Shown here piece after piece: positions 36,037-45,687 of a DNA stretch of 64,000 nucleotides (within the stretch, counting starts at the first letter, position 1; each line of letters begins with the position of its first letter). Under the pieces are notes generated by a model, which worked only from the letters and a program-made list of their open reading frames with translations, searched no databases and had not been told where the DNA came from. The translations under genes and the position numbers were made by a program. Source of the stretch: Cystobacter fuscus DSM 2262 (GTDB lineage Bacteria; Myxococcota; Myxococcia; Myxococcales; Myxococcaceae); assembly GCF_000335475.2 (NCBI RefSeq), contig NZ_ANAH02000007.1:1-64000 (forward strand), given 5' to 3'.

Positions 36037-37995
36037 TCACTCGCGGAAGGTGGCGTCGCTCCGGTCCGTGCTCGTGGAAATCCCATTCAGGTAGAGCAGA
36101 CCGTCGCGGTGCCGCAGGTAGTAGCCTGGGAAGTTGAAGGACTCGAAGGAGAGCAGCGCGCTGTTGGCCAGTCCCGCCCGCCTCCACCAGGTCGCATCCG
36201 CCTTGAACAGGCTGGAGCCGTCGTCGCGGTCCAGCCACACCTCGCCGTTGCGATGCCGCAGGAAGTAGCCCGGGAAGTTGACGGACTCCAGCGACAGGGC
36301 CGAGGCGTTCGCCAGTCCAGGAACGACCCTCCACTCCGCGTCTTCCGCCGGGAAGAGGATGTGGTCGATGCGCCCCCGGGAGTTCTGATGCCGCACGAAG
36401 GAGCCCTGGAACTGGGACTCGAACCGGGAGAAGGCGCGAACCGACAGGTTGTCGAACCTCGCCTGGGCCTGGTAGGTCCGGACGCCGATGGCACCGGACA
36501 CATAGGAGCCATCCGTCACGGAGAGCTTGGGAGTCGCGAGGTCGTCGACATAGACCTTGAGGGAAGAGCCCACGGCCACGACGCGCAGGTGACGGGACGT
36601 GCCAGTCATGGACGGCAGGGCCGCGACCGCGAGCGTCGTCCACGCACCGTTCGCCTTGCCCAGGACCACCTGGTTGCCATCGATGCCAGCGAAATAGCCC
36701 TGGTAGGCATCCACCCCCGTGGCCGGGCGGCTGGCGCGGAACAGGAGCCCGGGGTTGCCGGACGAGCCGGGAGTGATGTCGGCGTCGTACGTGAAGTTGG
36801 AGAACAGGGTACCGAACGCGAGGGCCTTGGCGCCCGCATCGGCCCCGACGGAGAGCTGTCCATTGACGACGGACCAAGCTCCCCCATGGGTCTGCCAGCC
36901 CGTGGCGTTGCCGTCATTGAAGTCATCCGCGAAGGGGCGCTCCCAGCGGGCGGTCTTGGAGATGAACGGCGCCAGGAAGCGGGCGATCTTCAGGTGGCCG
37001 CTGTCGGAGGGGTGCAGCCCGTCGGAGTAATCCGAGGTGCCCACCGACACCCAGCCCGTCGTGTCCACGTAGTACAGCTTCGTATCGCCCGCGGCGATCC
37101 GGGCGTTCACCGCCGCCTGGGTGGGCACGACCTTGAAGCCACCGAAGGTGCGCAGCACGAAGATGAAGGCATTGGGATGACGGGCCCGGACATTCTGGAG
37201 GAACGTGATGTAGGTGCTCTGGAACGCGGCATCGGAGACCCCGAAGTTCTGGTCATTGGTGCCGAGATTGATCACCACCGCGTCGGGCTGATACTGGCTG
37301 AAGTTCCAGTCGGGGGAGGAGGGGTATTCCACCGTCTGGAGTTTGAAGTATTGCCGGCTCATCCCGATGCCGTTGGGAGAGTGACAGGAGAAGGCATCCT
37401 GCAAGCAGATGCCGGAATAGGCGATGCGGGTGTGTTCCGCGTTGAGGAACTCGCCCACCAGCCAGGCGTAGTCACTCAACGCGCCCTGGCTCAACGCACA
37501 GCACCCCGCGGTGATGGAGTCTCCGATGAACTCGATCCGCTTCGCGCGGGGGACGGGAGCCAGGGTGCTCGCGCCGCTGTCGAGCACCAGTCCCTGGAAC
37601 TGCATGAGGTCCTGCTCCCGGGTAGCGACCCGCAGGGTGTGACGTCCCGAGGCCAGTGCGGTGGGTGTCAGGTTGATCGTCCCGACGGCACCGGGGTAGC
37701 TGGCCTCGGCGCCACCGTCGATGCTGACATAGACGTGGGCGGCCGCGGCCAGCCGCAGCTTCACGCTCGTGCCGGTGAAGTCGACCCGGAAGTAGGCGCC
37801 CGACCAGTTGCTGCGATAGACGCTCGCGTTGCCTTTGTCCCAACGTCCGACATACACGATGTTCGGATCGCTCGGAGAGCCATCCCCCGTGGCCGCGCTC
37901 GCCATGGGAATCAACCCGGGGAGCAGACTCAAGAGCAGCAACAACAACGGCGTGGGGAGGGGCGAGAGGCGCCGGGTTCTCGACGTGTGGGGCAT
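36037..37995 (-). CDS. Secreted CE2-type SGNH esterase with CBM42-like tail
   Basis: 652 residues with a Sec signal peptide (cleavage after ASA, about residue 35). An N-terminal jelly-roll (45-140) is followed by an SGNH hydrolase: block I IEFIGDSITAG (Ser160), block III GTND (Asn247), block V SDGLHP (Asp325, His328). Next comes a concanavalin/LamG-like beta-sandwich (about 345-525) and two AbfB-type beta-trefoil repeats with NFPGYFLRHRNGEVWL. This order fits carbohydrate esterase family 2 with an arabinose-binding tail, acting on plant or microbial polysaccharide. Confidence 0.88.
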   Translation of the reverse strand: MPHTSRTRRLSPLPTPLLLLLLSLLPGLIPMASAATGDGSPSDPNIVYVGRWDKGNASVYRSNWSGAYFRVDFTGTSVKLRLAAAAHVYVSIDGGAEASYPGAVGTINLTPTALASGRHTLRVATREQDLMQFQGLVLDSGASTLAPVPRAKRIEFIGDSITAGCCALSQGALSDYAWLVGEFLNAEHTRIAYSGICLQDAFSCHSPNGIGMSRQYFKLQTVEYPSSPDWNFSQYQPDAVVINLGTNDQNFGVSDAAFQSTYITFLQNVRARHPNAFIFVLRTFGGFKVVPTQAAVNARIAAGDTKLYYVDTTGWVSVGTSDYSDGLHPSDSGHLKIARFLAPFISKTARWERPFADDFNDGNATGWQTHGGAWSVVNGQLSVGADAGAKALAFGTLFSNFTYDADITPGSSGNPGLLFRASRPATGVDAYQGYFAGIDGNQVVLGKANGAWTTLAVAALPSMTGTSRHLRVVAVGSSLKVYVDDLATPKLSVTDGSYVSGAIGVRTYQAQARFDNLSVRAFSRFESQFQGSFVRHQNSRGRIDHILFPAEDAEWRVVPGLANASALSLESVNFPGYFLRHRNGEVWLDRDDGSSLFKADATWWRRAGLANSALLSFESFNFPGYYLRHRDGLLYLNGISTSTDRSDATFRE

Positions 37996-38160
37996 GCGTG
38001 CTTCCTTCTGGTTGAAACCGGAGTCGGGGAGAAGCGAATTCTGGATTATCCGATTTTACTCGATATTTTCAAGTATCGACTTGCGGGAGGACCAGGTGTC
38101 TGTGTTAACGGGAGGGCTTCCGCGGCCCCCCATGGTCCGGTCCCATCCCGAGGTCACATC

Positions 38161-39183
38161 ATGAAGACGCTTTTGTCGGCTCCGCTGTGCCTGACGGTGC
38201 TCGGAGGGCTGTCGCTGCTCGGCACTCCGGCCGCGGCGCAGTCCGTCCCCTTTTCGCCGTTCGCGCCCTTCAACCTGCGGGTGAACTTCCAGCCCGCCAC
38301 CGCGCCCGTGCCGGCGGGCTTCGTCGTGGACTCGGGCCAGGTGTACGGCAGCCGTGGCAACGGCTACACGTATGGGTGGAGCGGGGACAACACGGCCAAC
38401 ACGCGCGACCGCGATGACGCCACCACGCCGTCCCAGGCATATGACACGGTGATTCGCACACAGAACGGTGGCGACTTCACCTGGAACCTGGCCGTGCCCA
38501 ACGGCTACTACCAGGTGCGGTTGGTGGCGGGAGATCCCAGCTTCATCGACAGCGACTACCTCTTCAGCGTGGAGTACTACGGCCACGTGCTCAAGGGCAC
38601 GCCCACCGAGGCGCAGCACTTCGTCGAGGCCGTGCGCACCGTCGACGTGGCCGACGGCAATCTGACGATCCGCAACGACAGCTTCGCCGTGAACAACAAG
38701 CTGGCCTTCGTGGAGGTGACGCGGAAGTTCGGCGTGGAGATCAACTTCCAGCCGGCCTCGTCCTCACCCATCGAGATCTACGGCATTCTCAGCGACAACG
38801 GCCTCGCGTACGGAAGCCGGGCCCACGGCTTCACCTATGGGTGGAACGTGGACAACACGACCAACATGGTGGACGTGAGCTACGACGTCGACATCCTCGG
38901 GCAGCGGCACGCGCTCATGCAGCGGGGCGGTGACCGCGTCTGGGAGATCGCGGTGCCCAACGGCGTGTACCAGGTGGAGCTGATGGCGGGAGACCCGTCC
39001 ACGCTCAACAGCGCGTACCGCATCCAGGTGGAGGACTCGGTGGTGCTCAGCGGCATCCCGAGCGGCTACGGCTTCGTCCACGGCAGCGGCGTCGTGGCGG
39101 TGACGGACGGCCGCCTCACCGTGCGTAGCGCGCCGGGCGCCGCCAACAACAAGCTCAACCTGATCCGGATCCACCAGCAGTAA
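38161..39183 (+). CDS. Secreted protein with two tandem carbohydrate-binding-like domains
   Basis: 340 residues; signal peptide ends near AAAQS (residue 27). Two homologous domains of about 155 residues each repeat the pattern NFQPA...YGSR..GxTYGW..DNT, then WxxAVPNGxYQV.LxAGDPS and NNKLxxxxI. The fold is probably galactose-binding-like or malectin-like. No catalytic residues seen. It diverges from the CE2 esterase gene across 165 bp, which suggests joint use in polysaccharide binding. Confidence 0.82.
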   Translation: MKTLLSAPLCLTVLGGLSLLGTPAAAQSVPFSPFAPFNLRVNFQPATAPVPAGFVVDSGQVYGSRGNGYTYGWSGDNTANTRDRDDATTPSQAYDTVIRTQNGGDFTWNLAVPNGYYQVRLVAGDPSFIDSDYLFSVEYYGHVLKGTPTEAQHFVEAVRTVDVADGNLTIRNDSFAVNNKLAFVEVTRKFGVEINFQPASSSPIEIYGILSDNGLAYGSRAHGFTYGWNVDNTTNMVDVSYDVDILGQRHALMQRGGDRVWEIAVPNGVYQVELMAGDPSTLNSAYRIQVEDSVVLSGIPSGYGFVHGSGVVAVTDGRLTVRSAPGAANNKLNLIRIHQQ

Positions 39184-39192
39184 CCCCTCGGG

Positions 39193-40299
39193 CTACGCCC
39201 CGGACCGCCAGACTTCCCAGGTGGTCGACAGTTCCCCCTGGGCATCCCGGACGGCACCCACGACCAGGAAGGTTCCGGGCACCACCTCCACGAGGTGGTG
39301 TCCCGCCCGGGGCCCGGTGAGCGAGGGCCCCGGCGCCCACGTGCCTCGAACTGGATCCCAGAGTTCCACCGTCTCCGTGGGGTCCGCGTAGTTCAGGCTC
39401 CCGCCCGAGACCGCCGCGCCCCCACCGGGCAATGCCGTCAGCGCGAAGCCCGAGCGAGGAACCGGGAGCGAGCCCGTGGCGCTCCACTCGCCCGTCCGGG
39501 GCTCCCACACCTCCGCGGTGGCCAGGGCGCTCCCCTCGCCCCATCCGCCCACGACGAGGATGCGCCCGTCCGAGAGCGTCACCCCTCGGGCCTCCTCGCG
39601 AGCACATGTCAGGGGGCTCGTCATCCTCCAGGAGCGACCGCCACGCTCCCAGATCTCGGTCATCTGGTTCAACGGAGGCGCGAGGTGCTGTCCGTCGATG
39701 ATGGCGAAGCCGAAGCCATTGTCCCGGCCTCCCGCGATGACCACGCGCTCGCCGCTCACGCACACGGGACCGGGGTGGAACAGGCGCACGGTCTGCCCCG
39801 CGGATTCCCAGGCGCTCGCTCCGGGCCACAGCACCTCGGCCCGCGTTCCTCGATTCAGGTCGTCATCGAAGTCGGAGCCGAGCACCAGCACCGTGCCATC
39901 CGCGAGGCTCACGGCGAAGGGCTGTGCGCGGGCCGAGAGCAGCGGAGGTCCCTCGTGGAAGCGCCGCGTCTCGGGCTCCCAGAAGAGCGTGGTGCGCAAC
40001 TCCAGTTCCGTGCCGTCCCGCCCGCCTACGAGCAGAACACGTCCATCCGGCAGACCCACCGAGGCATGGCCCTGCCTCGGCCGGGGCAGGGGCGGAAGAA
40101 GATGCCAGGCGCGCGTCGAGGCCTCCCAGAACGCCGCGCCATCGGTGGGGCGGCACGTGAATCCGTCGCCCTCGGGATGCCACGCACCTCCCCCCGCGAG
40201 GAGCGCTCCGCCGGATGTCGCCACCAGGCTGAAGTCCTCGAGCCAGAGACCAGCATGGGGAGTCCTTCCACCGAAGACAGGAGCTGGGGCGTGGGACAT
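39193..40299 (-). CDS. Kelch-repeat beta-propeller protein
   Basis: 368 residues from the ATG at 40299 (GAGGT upstream); the frame stays open 52 codons further. Six to seven kelch-type blades with motifs LPDGRVLLVGGRDG, LSDGRILVVGGWGEG and VELWDPVRGTWAPGPSL. No signal peptide, unlike many kelch proteins of myxobacteria. Likely a protein- or ligand-binding propeller. Confidence 0.88.
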   Translation of the reverse strand: MSHAPAPVFGGRTPHAGLWLEDFSLVATSGGALLAGGGAWHPEGDGFTCRPTDGAAFWEASTRAWHLLPPLPRPRQGHASVGLPDGRVLLVGGRDGTELELRTTLFWEPETRRFHEGPPLLSARAQPFAVSLADGTVLVLGSDFDDDLNRGTRAEVLWPGASAWESAGQTVRLFHPGPVCVSGERVVIAGGRDNGFGFAIIDGQHLAPPLNQMTEIWERGGRSWRMTSPLTCAREEARGVTLSDGRILVVGGWGEGSALATAEVWEPRTGEWSATGSLPVPRSGFALTALPGGGAAVSGGSLNYADPTETVELWDPVRGTWAPGPSLTGPRAGHHLVEVVPGTFLVVGAVRDAQGELSTTWEVWRSGA

Positions 40300-40475
40300 A
40301 ACCTCATCATCCCACAATGCGGGGCAAGCGAGCCGCGCAGAGGAGTTCGGCATGGAGCGAGAGCCCGGTGGCTCGGGATGACGCTCCCCTCCGAGGGCAT
40401 GACCTGATAAGTGGGCGTCCCAGGAGGTCATCCCCACGTGTCCCCAGCAAGCCATCCATCCGCCGGGAGTGAGTC

Positions 40476-42191
40476 GTGAAGCCGCGGCGCCTGCCCGATC
40501 TGCGCCCGGGCACCGAGATCGAGGGGATGGTGGTGCAATCCTTCCTGGGGGCCGGTGGCTACGGAACCGTGTACCTGGCCAGGCAGACGAACTCGGGACG
40601 GTTGTGCGCCGTGAAGTTCATTCCCGTGGGAAGCGCGGAGGCGTGGGGACAACGAGAGTTCGCCATCCTCTTGCGGCTACAGCACCTCAATCTCGTCTCA
40701 TTGGGAGGGTCGGGCTACTGGCCCGAGGGGCGGCGCGAGTACCTGTGGCTGCGGCTGGCGTACATCCCGGGAAAACCCCTGGACGAGTGGGCCTGGGAGC
40801 ACCATCCCGACGCATGGACGGCCGCCGGGAAGATCCTGGGTGTGGGCCGAGGCCTGGCTGTGGCGCACCATGCCCAGGTGGTGCACCGGGACGTCAAGGA
40901 GGCCAACATCCTGGTGAGAGAGGGCGATGGCGAAGCGGTGCTGGTGGACTTCGGAGCGGGCCACTACGCACGAGCGCCCACCATCACCCACGGCATGTTC
41001 CCGCCGGGCACGCTCGAGTACCGCAGCCCCGAGGCATGGCGCTTCCGGCTCGAACACGCCCAGGACAAGGGAGCGCGCTACCGGGCGGGTCCCGCCGATG
41101 ACCTGTACGCCCTCGGGGTGGTGCTCTACTGGCTGCTCACGTGGCGTCATCCCTTCGGGGTGACGGAAGACGAGGACTCCATTCGGGCCATCATCGAAAC
41201 GCCGCCCCTGCCCCCGCACCTCGTCAACCCGCGCGTGCCCAGGGCCCTGAGCGCCGTGTGCCTCAAGCTGCTGGAAAAGAGCCCCGAGGACCGCTACCCG
41301 AGCGCCGTGGCCCTGTGCGAAGCGCTGGAGACCCTACGGGCGCAGGCAGATGACACCTGGAGGGTTCCCTTGCAGGACAGGCCGCGCCCACGTCAGAGGA
41401 GCAAGGGGCTCCCGCCCTGGCCGAGCTGGAAGGCGCTTCGCCGGAGCGTGCTCTGGGGGGGCGTGGTCCTGGGCGGTGTGGTGGCCGGTTGGGCGGCCCT
41501 ACGTTCAACGTCGTCTGGACCCCGCCCCACGCAAGAGATGGCTTCCAGACGGGAAGTGGCGTCCTCGAGGCTCCCACCGGAAGCTGACGGGAGCGCGGGA
41601 ATACCCCCCGCGGCCGCCGCCCCTTCCGCGGCATCGACCCAGGACGACTCCCCCGTGAACAAGCAGAAGACAGACCGAATCTCGGATGACAGGAAGCAGA
41701 AGGCGAAGGTCGCCGCTCGCGGTGCGTGCGCGGGCCTCGTGGGAGCGGCGTTGCAGGCCTGTGTCGGCGCGCAGCAGCAAGTGGCGCCCAAGCGTCCGCC
41801 CCCGCCCGAGGAGTGCCCGCCAGGCGCTGTCGAGGCAATGACCGGCAGGTTGGGCCTGGAGATTGGTACTGATTACGGCACCATAGTCAGCCGGGAATAC
41901 GGGGGGCCGCTCACCGTGCGAGAGGGAGAGATCACCCTTTCCGTGTGGGGAGATCATGAGGGACTGGTGGACAAAACCCTTGTCTTGGGTCGGCTTTATC
42001 TGGTGCCGGGACGCGTCTATGGCCGCTTCACCCGGGTCATCCTGCCCACGGGCGAAAGCTACCCTGTGTGCCTGGAACTCTGGGAAGGCTCGGACCAGTT
42101 GCGCGGCTCGCGTTTGGAGAAGGGGAGTACGCCGGACAACGTCCTGATCCACTCGCTCGAGCGGGTCATGGCCGTAAAGCGCTTCGAGTAA
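40476..42191 (+). CDS. Membrane Ser/Thr protein kinase (Hanks-type)
   Basis: 571 residues from GTG. The kinase domain (15-290) has the P-loop GAGGYGTV (25-32), Lys47 in CAVKFIP, HRDVKEAN (137-144), DFG (158-160) and SPEAW. One membrane helix follows at about 324-342. The extracytoplasmic part (to 571) holds a Cys-containing region (ECPPGAVEAM) and a beta-rich C-terminus. The kinase is followed 5 bp later by a DUF2381 gene, a common pairing in myxobacteria. Target unknown. Confidence 0.92.
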   Translation: MKPRRLPDLRPGTEIEGMVVQSFLGAGGYGTVYLARQTNSGRLCAVKFIPVGSAEAWGQREFAILLRLQHLNLVSLGGSGYWPEGRREYLWLRLAYIPGKPLDEWAWEHHPDAWTAAGKILGVGRGLAVAHHAQVVHRDVKEANILVREGDGEAVLVDFGAGHYARAPTITHGMFPPGTLEYRSPEAWRFRLEHAQDKGARYRAGPADDLYALGVVLYWLLTWRHPFGVTEDEDSIRAIIETPPLPPHLVNPRVPRALSAVCLKLLEKSPEDRYPSAVALCEALETLRAQADDTWRVPLQDRPRPRQRSKGLPPWPSWKALRRSVLWGGVVLGGVVAGWAALRSTSSGPRPTQEMASRREVASSRLPPEADGSAGIPPAAAAPSAASTQDDSPVNKQKTDRISDDRKQKAKVAARGACAGLVGAALQACVGAQQQVAPKRPPPPEECPPGAVEAMTGRLGLEIGTDYGTIVSREYGGPLTVREGEITLSVWGDHEGLVDKTLVLGRLYLVPGRVYGRFTRVILPTGESYPVCLELWEGSDQLRGSRLEKGSTPDNVLIHSLERVMAVKRFE

Positions 42192-42196
42192 GCCCG

Positions 42197-43093
42197 ATGC
42201 CCTCCTTGCCTCTTGCGTCCCTCCTCGCGCTCGTGTTGAGCACGGACGCCAGCGACACAGCGCCCCCACCACTCCTGGACTGCATGGGGGAATCCTTTGG
42301 TGTCGAACTGTCCGCCGAGCCTGGAAGCAGAACAGCGAAGGTATGCATCCATCCAGGGTCCGGCACGCTGTTCCTCTTCGATTCACCTCTGCTCGCAAGG
42401 AGTGTGGAGGTGCAACAGCGAGAGCGTTTCGTGGATGTGGCCGTCGGAAACCGCAGCGTCACGTTCATTCCACCAACGGACATGCAGGCCGGTGAGCGCT
42501 TTTCGGTGCAGGTGCGCTTCGCGGATGACTCGACCCCCACGAGCGCGACTTTCGAGTTGGTTGCCCATCCCTCCTGGGCCGCGAAACAGGTGTCGGTAGT
42601 CCACCCTCTCGCCGACGTGAAGAACTGCCCAGAAGAGCCACGAACCAAGCGTCATGGTCCAGACCTCACCGGGCTGCTTGCCGAGGGGGTAATCGCGCTG
42701 GCTGTGACCGGCGTGAAGGCCAAAGAACTCTCAAAGGAGAATATCTGCCCCACGGGGAAGGTAATCTCCTGGGGACGGATCTTCAGCTATCTATCCGCGA
42801 CCTCACGAAAACAAGCAGGGCAGCCCTTGCTGCGATTGGCGGTAGCAGTGGAGTTGCGCAATCACGGGATGACAGCCTGGATGCCCACGGGTGCGGCGTT
42901 GGGCAGAGCCGGCCAGAAGGCGAAGGAGTTGAGCGTCTGGACAGCCAAGCCCCTTCCCCCTGGAACATCCAGGCACTGGGTCATGATGGAGACGGAGTTG
43001 ACGGAGAGCGAGGCCCGGGAGGTCTATACCCTCGACATCTGGGATGACAGCGGGAGTCGACGCGTCTCGATAGGACACGTGGCCTTCCCCTGA
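42197..43093 (+). CDS. DUF2381 (TIGR02268) family secreted protein
   Basis: 298 residues with a short signal peptide (MPSLPLASLLALVLS). The beta-rich body with FVDVAVGNRSVTFIPPTDM and an ending of acidic-beta pattern (VYTLDIWDDSGSRRVSIG) matches the DUF2381 paralogous family known from Myxococcus. It nearly touches the kinase gene, so both are probably co-expressed, and it may act with the extracytoplasmic part of the kinase. Confidence 0.85.
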   Translation: MPSLPLASLLALVLSTDASDTAPPPLLDCMGESFGVELSAEPGSRTAKVCIHPGSGTLFLFDSPLLARSVEVQQRERFVDVAVGNRSVTFIPPTDMQAGERFSVQVRFADDSTPTSATFELVAHPSWAAKQVSVVHPLADVKNCPEEPRTKRHGPDLTGLLAEGVIALAVTGVKAKELSKENICPTGKVISWGRIFSYLSATSRKQAGQPLLRLAVAVELRNHGMTAWMPTGAALGRAGQKAKELSVWTAKPLPPGTSRHWVMMETELTESEAREVYTLDIWDDSGSRRVSIGHVAFP

Positions 43094-43226
43094 TTTTCTC
43101 CTGAGCGACGCGCGTCTTCCAACCATCCTCGAATCAGGCGCCAGTTCTTGGGGGTCGTTTCCGCTCTTTTTGACATGAGACTGAAGCAGCCCATGCAGGG
43201 CCCCGCTCACACTCGGCACAGCTCCG

Positions 43227-43859
43227 TCAATAGACGATGCAGTCGAACTTCTCGATGACGGCCCGGAGTTCTTCTAGGGTTGCGCCCAACTTCTTCGCGA
43301 TGGTGGGGGCGTGTTCGATCACCGCCATGGTGCGAGCCGGTTGAGTGTGAAGCTCGTCCACGACGACAGCACCATACCGGCCCGGCCACTTGACGCTGCG
43401 GAGTTCGGCGGCATGGCCAATGGGGTCCAGGATGGTGAAGCAGGGCCACTTGGGAAAGCGAAGGGTGGCAGGGTCGGAGCCCATGATGCGGCAGGAGTCC
43501 ATCTGGGCCTCGGTGAAGTCGCAATCCTCGATGGAACCGGACGCATACCACGACTGGCTACTGTATTCAGGCCAGTGCCCGAAATCGCATCCAGTCAGCC
43601 GCCCCCTGAAGCGACATCCCTTCAGATATGCACTCACCCAACTTTGATGGTTCTTGAGTTCCTGCTTCACCTCAAAGGTGCAATCAATGAAGCGAGCTCC
43701 GAGGATGTGCAGGCGCCTGGCAGGCACCTTCAGGACGACGGTGCAGTGGCGCAACGTCAGATTCGGACCAAGGAAATAGAGCGAGTCCTTGTCCATCAAC
43801 TCGAGCCGCTCGTTCGTCATCTCCTTGTTTTCGATGAGGACATTCGTGAGCAACCCCAT
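43227..43859 (-). CDS. Candidate immunity protein for the SitA-like toxin
   Basis: 210 residues, no signal peptide. The N-terminal half (about 35-110) shows right-handed-helix-like repeats (LRHCTVVLKV, ARFIDCTFEV, LKGCRFRGRLTGCDF). The C-terminal half is alpha-helical. It starts 11 bp after the SitA-like stop on the same strand, as SitI immunity genes do. Cytoplasmic location fits neutralisation of a delivered toxin. No sequence identity to a named SitI could be checked. Confidence 0.72.
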   Translation of the reverse strand: MGLLTNVLIENKEMTNERLELMDKDSLYFLGPNLTLRHCTVVLKVPARRLHILGARFIDCTFEVKQELKNHQSWVSAYLKGCRFRGRLTGCDFGHWPEYSSQSWYASGSIEDCDFTEAQMDSCRIMGSDPATLRFPKWPCFTILDPIGHAAELRSVKWPGRYGAVVVDELHTQPARTMAVIEHAPTIAKKLGATLEELRAVIEKFDCIVY

Positions 43860-43870
43860 GGCCGCCCCTT

Positions 43871-45547
43871 TCAGAAGGTGAGCATCCGGAAGAACTCGCC
43901 CGCCATACGCCTGCCGTGCCGTGCCATGTTCGACTCCGTTCCGGAGAGAATCTCGTACTTATAGCCACCCGAAGAGGGGTCAACCACATCGACCCCATGG
44001 GGATTGAACTGAAGGCGCGCTCGGAACTGCGTTTCCACCCTGGCATGCACGAAGCGCCCTCGGGCCTCACGCTCTAGCAGCCGCGCCAGCCAATACTCAC
44101 CGTTCTTCAAGGCCTCGTCGATGGCTCTTCGCTCGTTCTGGCTGAGCCTATGCGGCCCCCACTCGTTCGCGGCCTGGGTGACGGCCTCCTGGAGCATGTC
44201 CCCCACCTTGTCCTGGGCGGGAAGGTCCGCGGCCGACTTGCCGCGTGGCAGATGCCAACGCTGGCCGTCGCTGAGTTCCACCTGCCGGTTGCCACCCCGG
44301 TGGCGAATGACGGTTCGCGCGGAGCGGCCCCCAGGAGCCTTCGCCGTCCCACTGCCCGTCCCCTTCTTGAACATCACCACGGCGAGGGGGCCCTGTGGAG
44401 AGGTGGCCACCGTCTCCACCGCCACAATGGCCTGGGCCAGGGACTCCTCCGTCGCGAGCGCCGTCTCTTCAACCTCCACCCGGCTCATGACGGCGGCGCC
44501 GCCCTGTGCCTTCCACTGCTTCCCCGCGAGCTTGAAGCCCGGCAGAGACTTCACCCGTGGCAACACCTGCTTCAACGTGTGCCCACTGAGCGTGGCCACC
44601 GCCAGAATCATCGCCCGTGCCGCGTCCTCGCCCAGCACCCGGCCAAACTCCTCGCCCGCCGCGCGCAGTTCCTCGAAGGTGCTGGCGTGGTGCGCCGTGT
44701 CGGCCAGGCGGGCCCAGCCGTCCATCAGCCCGTACATCGTCTCCAGGCCCAGGTAACCCATCAAGAGGAGGGTCATGCCGGCGGCCAAGGCCTTGGTCGT
44801 TGGCTCAGGCACTACCCACATCATGCAGTAGAGGGTCGCCGTCCAGACGACCGTGGAGACGAGCATCCGTACGTCCAGCAGCTCGCGCGCCAGGGTCTGG
44901 CGCGTCTCGTCGAGGACATGGCCGAAAGCCAGGGCCAGGGCGAACGCCCGCCTGTCGTCCGTGCGCAGATAGGGCCCGTCGTCCAGAAGGCCCAGGCAAT
45001 CGCCGCCTCCTCGCGGTACACACCACTGGAGGTACCTGGCCCTCAGGGCTTCATCCGCCGCGGAGGTGAGGACCACCGGGCCCTCCTGGCGCTCCGGCAC
45101 CAGGGTGTAGGCCTGGTCACGGTACACCTCCAGCAGCCAGTCTCCCGTGCTGTCCACCGTCTCGACGCCCTCGGGTGGCGGCAAGAGGTGGAGCAACTCC
45201 CGAGCGGCCGCTTGTGGCGTCTTCGCTCTCAGTCGCACGTCACGGGAGAGGCGCAGGAAGGACTGCTGGAACTCGGCCCGGGAAATGCGCACCGGCCGGG
45301 TGACGGCAGTGCCGGGCTCCAGGAAGTCCGCGTCGTACACGGTGGCGGACTCGAGGCCAGGCTCCGCCGTGACGGCCAAACTTGCCGTGGTCGTCGGTGG
45401 GGACGTGAACGAGTTGTCGCGGTCGCGGCCCCGTGGAGTGCCCGTGACACAAGCAGCCTGGAGCAAGAGGACGAGGAGAAAGCAGCCGCGCAGCAAGGGG
45501 CGCAGCCGCGCACTCGATGGGCGCGAGCCAGCAAGACGGGTGGACAC
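43871..45547 (-). CDS. SitA-family lipoprotein polymorphic toxin
   Basis: 558 residues. The GTG at 45547 has GGAGG 6 nt upstream and is preferred to an ATG 15 codons earlier. The lipobox-like LLLQAAC (Cys33) marks a lipoprotein. The conserved SitA body is visible: [60 protein letters not shown] and [20 protein letters not shown] variable C-terminal toxin domain (about 470-558) ends in [20 protein letters not shown], reminiscent of a nuclease strand-turn. SitA toxins are known to be passed between kin cells by TraA/TraB outer-membrane exchange. Confidence 0.88.
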   Translation of the reverse strand: MSTRLAGSRPSSARLRPLLRGCFLLVLLLQAACVTGTPRGRDRDNSFTSPPTTTASLAVTAEPGLESATVYDADFLEPGTAVTRPVRISRAEFQQSFLRLSRDVRLRAKTPQAAARELLHLLPPPEGVETVDSTGDWLLEVYRDQAYTLVPERQEGPVVLTSAADEALRARYLQWCVPRGGGDCLGLLDDGPYLRTDDRRAFALALAFGHVLDETRQTLARELLDVRMLVSTVVWTATLYCMMWVVPEPTTKALAAGMTLLLMGYLGLETMYGLMDGWARLADTAHHASTFEELRAAGEEFGRVLGEDAARAMILAVATLSGHTLKQVLPRVKSLPGFKLAGKQWKAQGGAAVMSRVEVEETALATEESLAQAIVAVETVATSPQGPLAVVMFKKGTGSGTAKAPGGRSARTVIRHRGGNRQVELSDGQRWHLPRGKSAADLPAQDKVGDMLQEAVTQAANEWGPHRLSQNERRAIDEALKNGEYWLARLLEREARGRFVHARVETQFRARLQFNPHGVDVVDPSSGGYKYEILSGTESNMARHGRRMAGEFFRMLTF

Positions 45548-45687
45548 GGCCCACCTCCGGGAATGACGAGGCAGAAAGCCTTCGCGCCGCAATCACACGG
45601 AAACGCAGGTGTGCCCGTCAAGCCCACCGGATTGCTCAAGCGCGCACGAGGGCAGAGAGCAAGCCGCGCGGTTCAATAAGGCTCGCG

